8,899 nt of DNA from JALOAP01 sp964632355 (GTDB taxonomy: Bacteria > Chloroflexota > Dehalococcoidia > Tepidiformales > Tepidiformaceae): NCBI GenBank assembly GCA_964632355.1, contig CAZWBW010000106.1, positions 1-8,899 of the forward strand, written 5' to 3'. Below, one piece after another: positions 6,151 to 8,899 of the stretch. The position numbers and the translations under genes are program-made. Every line of letters starts with the position of its first letter. The stretch's first letter is position 1. The notes under the pieces are model-generated. The model did not search any database and was not told where the DNA came from. It saw only the letters and a list, made by a program, of their open reading frames with translations.

Positions 6151-6663
6151 ATGTCCGATGCGCCATCCCGCCAGCCCCGTGGGTACGTCACCAAAACCAT
6201 CACCGTCCCCGGCAATCTCCGCCGGGCCTGCGACGACTTCAACGCCGCCCGCTTCTGGGAATGCCACGAGTGGCTCGAAGAAATCTGGCAGAACGAGCGC
6301 GGGGAGGTCCGCGACCTGTACAAGGGGCTCATCCAGGTGGCCGCCGCGTTCGTCCACGCCCGCCGGAACAACCAGTTTGGCGTCCAGCGCCTGCTGACCA
6401 CGGCCCTCGGTTACCTCGAACCCTATCGCGAGGAGGGGGCCATGGGGTTCGACGTCGAAGCCATTTGCAGCCACGCCGAACGGGCCCTCCAGGCAGCGAA
6501 GCAGCTCCCGAAAGACCGCGTCCACTCGGTCTATCCCGCCTTCGTTCCCGTGTACGAATTCGACGAAGCGGCACTCCCCGCCGAGGCCGTTCGCTGGGGC
6601 GCCTGGGGATTCGACCGGCACGGTACCCCACTGGAGATGGAAATCCTGGTTCCCGAGGACTAA
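6151..6663 (+). CDS. DUF309 family protein
   Basis: The 170-residue protein carries the DUF309 signature. It reads FNAARFWECHEWLEEIW (30-46), with Glu37, His39 and Glu40 conserved, followed by RDLYKGLIQVAAAFVHARRNN (54-74) in two short stretches. These helices form a small all-alpha bundle in known family members; the conserved acidic residues and His suggest a metal or small-ligand site, but no reaction is established to my knowledge. The C-terminal part, from about 120 on, contains DRVHSVYPAFVPVYEF and is less familiar. It lies nine bases after the cyclase stop and has no Shine-Dalgarno sequence, which fits either re-initiation after the cyclase or a leaderless start. No signal peptide or membrane segment is seen. 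Function is unknown. Confidence 0.88.
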   Translation: MSDAPSRQPRGYVTKTITVPGNLRRACDDFNAARFWECHEWLEEIWQNERGEVRDLYKGLIQVAAAFVHARRNNQFGVQRLLTTALGYLEPYREEGAMGFDVEAICSHAERALQAAKQLPKDRVHSVYPAFVPVYEFDEAALPAEAVRWGAWGFDRHGTPLEMEILVPED

Positions 6664-6692
6664 CCGCCGGCGAGGTCCACGCCGATTCGCTG

Positions 6693-6721
6693 TTGACTCA
6701 TTGTGCTGTCAGGTGTAAGAA
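6693..6721 (+). promoter_or_regulatory. Putative promoter of the regulator gene
   Basis: TTGACT (6693-6698) matches the -35 consensus at five of six positions. Exactly 17 bases later is TAAGAA (6716-6721), a weaker -10 match with a TG one base ahead of it. Transcription would begin around 6728-6731, at or next to the ATG, giving a leaderless or nearly leaderless mRNA. The -10 element lies inside the palindromic operator candidate. Confidence 0.45.
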
Positions 6722-6731
6722 GAAACTTACA
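6714..6731 (+). promoter_or_regulatory. Operator candidate: perfect 18-base palindrome over the -10 region and start codon
   Basis: TGTAAG (6714-6719), six bases, then CTTACA (6726-6731), the last A being the first base of the regulator's ATG. The arms are perfect inverted repeats and suit a dimeric winged-helix protein. Binding would cover the -10 region and transcription start, which suggests autorepression by the gene just downstream. Confidence 0.55.
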
Positions 6732-7093
6732 TGTCTAATGCAGGCCCGACAGGCCAGGAGACGTCACCCGGTGATGCACTGCTCGGTACCCTCCTGGCGC
6801 TCGCGAACCCTCACCGGCTTCGGATCCTCGCAGCGCTGTCCGACCGCAGGGAGTACGTAAGCGAGCTCGCCAGGCAGATCGGTATCAGCCGCCCACTTCT
6901 GCACATGCACCTGCGCCGTCTCGAGGCCGCCGGCCTGGTCGTGAGCGAACTCGAACTCTCCCCCGAAGGGAAGGCGATGAAGTACTACCAGGTCGCCCCG
7001 TTCGACATCCGGCTCACGCCCGCTCGCATCGCCGAGGCCGCGAAAACGCTGTCGGAGTCCGCTACTCCCAAGGAGGACCGCATCGATGGATGA
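6731..7093 (+). CDS. ArsR-type winged-helix transcriptional regulator
   Basis: This is a 120-residue single-domain DNA-binding protein. The ArsR-like core starts with ALANPHRLRILAAL (23-36). The helix-turn-helix reads YVSELARQIGISRPLLHMHLRRLEAAGLV (42-70, given here as key positions: Ser44, Gly51, Ser53, Pro55, His58, His60, Leu64). The wing follows with SPEGKAMKYYQV. There is no cysteine anywhere, so it is not a classical metal-thiolate sensor of the ELCVCDL type; its signal is unknown. The ATG at 6731 has no ribosome binding site and lies at the predicted transcription start. Its stop overlaps the start of the next gene by eight bases, so the membrane protein downstream is a likely functional partner. 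The palindrome over its own start points to autoregulation. The acidic and threonine-rich tail (about 105-120) is probably disordered. Confidence 0.85.
   Translation: MSNAGPTGQETSPGDALLGTLLALANPHRLRILAALSDRREYVSELARQIGISRPLLHMHLRRLEAAGLVVSELELSPEGKAMKYYQVAPFDIRLTPARIAEAAKTLSESATPKEDRIDG
7070..7076 (+). promoter_or_regulatory. Ribosome binding site of the small membrane protein gene
   Basis: AAGGAGG lies within the last codons of the regulator gene, nine bases before the ATG at 7086. It favours this start over the in-frame ATG at 7101. Confidence 0.7.
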
Positions 7094-7361
7094 AGATCCG
7101 ATGACCTGGCAGATCGCCGCCGTCCTCATAGGGTTCGCTCTGGTCTTTGGCCTCGTGATCGTTGTGACCGTCTGGCAGATCAGCGCCGCGTGGCGAGCGC
7201 GTGTCTCGGAAGCACAGGAAAAGGCCTACCGCGAACTTGCCGAGGAAACCTCCCGCGCGACCGAGGCTACGGCCCGCGAACTGTCAACACTCGTCGCGGC
7301 CGTCAAGGACCTGCAGTCTCGCACCGCTGAACTCGAACGCCTGCTCAAAGAAGTGGGCTGA
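7086..7361 (+). CDS. Small single-helix membrane protein with cytoplasmic coiled coil
   Basis: I do not recognise a named family. The 91 residues split into a short acidic N-terminus (MDEDP), one hydrophobic helix (about 8-31, rich in Val, Ile and Leu) and a charged helical tail (about 36-90). The tail shows heptad-like spacing of Ala and Leu between Glu, Lys and Arg and looks like a coiled coil, ending in LQSRTAELERLLKEV. The Arg residues after the helix (WRARV) suggest that the tail faces the cytoplasm. It starts inside the regulator gene, with an eight-base overlap and a strong AAGGAGG nine bases upstream, so both proteins should be made together. A membrane tether or signal transmitter for the regulator is a reasonable guess, or a scaffold for the downstream exporter. 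A start at 7101 (MTWQIAAV) would shorten it by five residues. Confidence 0.75.
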   Translation: MDEDPMTWQIAAVLIGFALVFGLVIVVTVWQISAAWRARVSEAQEKAYRELAEETSRATEATARELSTLVAAVKDLQSRTAELERLLKEVG

Positions 7362-7401
7362 CCCCGTGTTCCGGGGCGATCTCCGACCAAAGTCGGGGAT
7401 C
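7362..7401 (+). terminator. Two tandem stem-loops after the regulator operon, without a T run
   Basis: CCCCG (7362-7366), a five-base loop, and CGGGG (7372-7376) begin right after the stop codon. Next GATCTCCGAC (7378-7387), a CAAA loop, and GTCGGGGATC (7392-7401) form a ten-pair stem with one T-G wobble. No T run follows, so this is not a canonical intrinsic terminator. A transcript end, a Rho-related stop or an RNA-stabilising 3' structure are all possible. Confidence 0.45.
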
Positions 7402-7407
7402 ACTCCA

Positions 7408-7428
7408 TGCAGGTGACCGATGCCTGCA
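7408..7428 (+). repeat. Inverted repeat TGCAGG / CCTGCA
   Basis: TGCAGG (7408-7413) and CCTGCA (7423-7428) are perfect inverted arms separated by nine bases. They may be a third stem following the two terminator-like stems, or a protein-binding site. Nothing in the sequence decides between these. Confidence 0.3.
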
Positions 7429-7437
7429 AGCGTCAAA

Positions 7438-7457
7438 TGCGTGAGTTTTCTCACACA
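7438..7457 (+). promoter_or_regulatory. Operator-like palindrome upstream of the ABC exporter genes
   Basis: GTGAG (7441-7445), TTTT, then CTCAC (7450-7454) is a perfect inverted repeat. Including flanking TG and CA with one mismatch it spans 20 bases. On the opposite strand it reads GTGAG-AAAA-CTCAC, which resembles the palindrome over the regulator start (GTAAG-AAGAAA-CTTAC), although the spacer is two bases shorter. It may bind the same or a related regulator. Confidence 0.35.
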
Positions 7458-7555
7458 CTCAGCATATCCCGCGCTATTTCCACCGAATTCTCTAACACCC
7501 GGCCCCTAAGCTGGGGGAACGGGCTGCCACTCAGTCCAGCTGCAATCGCCCAACC

Positions 7556-7560
7556 GGAGG
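7556..7560 (+). promoter_or_regulatory. Ribosome binding site of the ABC ATPase gene
   Basis: GGAGG ends nine bases before the ATG at 7570. It is strong enough to settle the start, and unlike the regulator and DUF309 genes this gene has a clear leader. Confidence 0.65.
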
Positions 7561-7569
7561 TTCCAGGGA

Positions 7570-8322
7570 ATGACTTCAAATAACAGCCGCCAGGCGCCGG
7601 ACGACATCGTTATCGAGGCACGCGACGTCCAGAAGACCTACGACACTGGCAGCGTCCAGGTGCACGCACTTCGCGGTGTGAGTTTGAAGGTCCGGCGGGG
7701 CGAAATGGTGGCCATCATGGGGCCCTCTGGCTGTGGCAAAACAACCCTGCTCAACAGCCTTTCCGGCCTGGACGAGTTCGACAGCGGCATCGTGCTCATT
7801 GAAGGCAACGATATCAGCAGAATGGCCGACGACCGGAAGACAGAATTCCGCGCCAAAGAAATGGGCTTCGTCTTCCAGACCTACAACCTGCTCCCGGTCC
7901 TAACTGCTGTCGAAAACGTCGAACTCCCGCTCATCGTCTCGGGCACCAAGCCAAAAATCGCCCGCGAGATGGCGCTCCAGGCCCTCGAACGTGTCGGCCT
8001 TCTCGACAAGGCCAACCAGCGCCCCGCTCAGCTCTCAGGTGGCCAGCGACAGCGCGTCACCGTCGCCCGCGCCGTTGTCAATCGTCCCGCAATCATGTGG
8101 GCCGACGAACCCACCGGTGCACTCGACTCCGCGACGGCCAACGAAATCATGGACCTGATCGTGGAGCTCAATCAGAGCGCGAACCAGACCACGGTACTGG
8201 TGACTCACGACCCGAAAGTCGCCGCCCGTTGCCACCGCACCATCCACATGGCCGACGGCCGCATCATCCGCGAGGACTCCCAGGAAGCAATGCGCGAACT
8301 CGCAGGGGTGAGCCACGCATGA
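7570..8322 (+). CDS. ABC transporter ATP-binding protein, LolD/MacB type
   Basis: This is the cytoplasmic ATPase of an exporter or mechanotransmission complex of the MacB/LolCDE/FtsEX class. All nucleotide-binding motifs are present in its 250 residues. Walker A is GPSGCGKTT (51-59), the Q-loop is FVFQTYNLLP with Gln103, and the signature is LSGGQRQR (155-162). Walker B is IMWADEP with catalytic Glu180, the D-loop follows as GALD (183-186), and the switch histidine is His213 in VTHD. The phrases VQVHALRGVSLKV and FQTYNLLPVLTAVENVELPL are typical of this subfamily. The N-terminal 12 residues are polar and probably flexible. The stop overlaps the permease start as ATGA, so the two subunits are translated together. 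The transported substrate cannot be read from the ATPase. Confidence 0.95.
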   Translation: MTSNNSRQAPDDIVIEARDVQKTYDTGSVQVHALRGVSLKVRRGEMVAIMGPSGCGKTTLLNSLSGLDEFDSGIVLIEGNDISRMADDRKTEFRAKEMGFVFQTYNLLPVLTAVENVELPLIVSGTKPKIAREMALQALERVGLLDKANQRPAQLSGGQRQRVTVARAVVNRPAIMWADEPTGALDSATANEIMDLIVELNQSANQTTVLVTHDPKVAARCHRTIHMADGRIIREDSQEAMRELAGVSHA

Positions 8323-8899
8323 ATAGTCTCTTCGGCCTTTCGATGACGTACATCGCTATCGCGTGCGTCATCCTCACACTCCTGATCTTCGTCGCGGTCG
8401 CCTGGATTGCCGTGCGGAACCCCGTCATGTTCAAGATGGGCATCCGCAACATCCCCCGGCGCCCCGCGCAAACGACCCTCATCGTTATTGGCCTCATGCT
8501 CTCGACGCTCATCATGAGCGCGGCCTTCGGCACCGGCGACACGCTCACGACGAGCGTCACGAACGAGGTCTACGACATCGCCGGCGAAACCGACGAGATC
8601 ATCCGCTGGGACGCCGAAAAGCAGCCCGCACCCGTCGAACAGCAGGTCATCCCGCTCGCTGAGATCGAGCGCTGGCAGGCCCAGTTCGCCGACGACCCGG
8701 ACATCGAGGCCCTCGCCCCCTTCCTCCAGGAGCAGATCCCGATCCTCAACACCCGGACGCAGCTCAACGAGCCGCTGTCCGACCTTGTTGGCTTCCGCAA
8801 CGAAGACCTCCGCACCTTCGGCGGACTGTTCGATATCGACGGCACCGAACTCGAACTCACCCCCGGCGAAATCGTCGTCAACAAGTCCCTCGCGGACGA
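8319..8899 (+). CDS. FtsX/MacB-like ABC transporter permease (N-terminal part, cut by window edge)
   Basis: The frame is open from ATG 8319 through the last base, giving 193 complete codons. A first hydrophobic helix spans about residues 8-32 (YIAIACVILTLLIFVAVAW). It is followed by RNPVMFKMGIRNIPRRPAQT (33-52) and a second helix (about 53-70, LIVIGLMLSTLIMSAAF). The segment KMGIRNIPRR before a helix is characteristic of the first conserved membrane helix of FtsX-like permeases. From about residue 74 a soluble, acidic extracytoplasmic domain starts, rich in Asp, Glu and Pro, comparable in position to the MacB periplasmic core domain. The additional N-terminal helix is unusual, because MacB and LolC-type proteins have only one helix before this domain. 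The start overlaps the ATPase stop by four bases. The remaining membrane helices lie outside the window. Confidence 0.88.
   Translation, partial: MNSLFGLSMTYIAIACVILTLLIFVAVAWIAVRNPVMFKMGIRNIPRRPAQTTLIVIGLMLSTLIMSAAFGTGDTLTTSVTNEVYDIAGETDEIIRWDAEKQPAPVEQQVIPLAEIERWQAQFADDPDIEALAPFLQEQIPILNTRTQLNEPLSDLVGFRNEDLRTFGGLFDIDGTELELTPGEIVVNKSLAD

Larger units (their letters stand above)
7362..7569 (+). other. Intergenic region ahead of the ABC exporter genes
   Basis: These 208 bases contain the two tandem stems, the TGCAGG/CCTGCA repeat, the GTGAG/CTCAC palindrome and a further possible stem (CCCC at 7503-7506 against GGGG, near 7513-7517). TAAGCT at 7507-7512 resembles a -10 element but has no matching -35. 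The stretch is notably richer in A and T around 7441-7495 than the genes, as expected for a promoter. No open frame here looks like a gene. Confidence 0.45.

Noticed and set aside
5391..6860. Plus-strand open frame of 489 codons across the cyclase and DUF309 genes
   Set aside because: Shifted frame over two genes with clear family motifs. Its product is mostly Arg, Pro and Ala without any recognisable domain.
7556..7566. Identical 11-mer GGAGGTTCCAG before the ABC ATPase gene and, on the minus strand (5099-5089), before the oxidoreductase gene
   Set aside because: It is centred on the Shine-Dalgarno sequence, so most of the match is explained by ribosome binding; the rest is short enough to be chance.
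1..8899. CRISPR arrays, tRNA genes, insertion sequences, phage attachment sites
   Set aside because: I looked for regularly spaced direct repeats, cloverleaf-like segments, transposase motifs and terminal inverted repeats and saw none. The window reads as ordinary chromosomal operons.

Overview
This high-GC window (roughly 62-65% by eye) comes from a bacterial chromosome and holds ten protein genes: four on the minus strand that encode central carbon metabolism, one more minus-strand oxidoreductase gene, and five on the plus strand for signalling, regulation and export. The gene set and protein style suggest a member of Chloroflexota, perhaps of the Dehalococcoidia or Tepidiforma type. Pointers are a pyruvate dehydrogenase operon with a CLNWGC-type lipoamide dehydrogenase, a DUF309 protein, a zinc-motif class III cyclase and a MacB/FtsX-type exporter with an extra N-terminal membrane helix. 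That placement is inference from general impression, not from a search. No tRNA, rRNA, CRISPR array, insertion sequence or other mobile element was seen.

Minus strand, read right to left. A Gfo/Idh/MocA-type oxidoreductase (5088-4057) comes first. After a 117-base gap lies a compact pyruvate dehydrogenase operon: lpdA (E3, 3939-2512), pdhA (E1 alpha, 2515-1526, TTG start overlapping the lpdA stop), pdhB (E1 beta, 1519-542) and the start of pdhC (E2, 532 to the window edge, GTG start). Junctions of -4, +6 and +9 bases, with a Shine-Dalgarno sequence inside or just ahead of each junction, indicate one translationally coupled mRNA. Its products make acetyl-CoA from pyruvate. The oxidoreductase is unusual because the residues normally used for catalysis in its superfamily appear replaced.

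Plus strand, read left to right. A 267-base divergent intergenic region precedes a soluble class III nucleotide cyclase with an N-terminal four-cysteine module (5356-6141). A DUF309 protein follows closely (6151-6663). Then come an ArsR-type winged-helix regulator (6731-7093) and an overlapping small protein with one membrane helix and a coiled coil (7086-7361). After a 208-base region rich in inverted repeats lies an ABC exporter: a LolD/MacB-like ATPase (7570-8322) and an overlapping FtsX-like permease that runs off the right edge.

The most interesting part is 6690-8899. A perfect 18-base palindrome covers the putative -10 region and start codon of the regulator gene, which suggests autorepression. 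A related but differently spaced palindrome precedes the ABC genes. The regulator, its membrane-anchored coiled-coil partner and the exporter may form one membrane-sensing and efflux or envelope-remodelling module. This is inference from context.

A second theme is that several genes likely to be first in a transcript lack a clear Shine-Dalgarno sequence and instead have a TAGNCT-type box 6-16 bases before the start codon, which hints at leaderless or very short-leader transcription.
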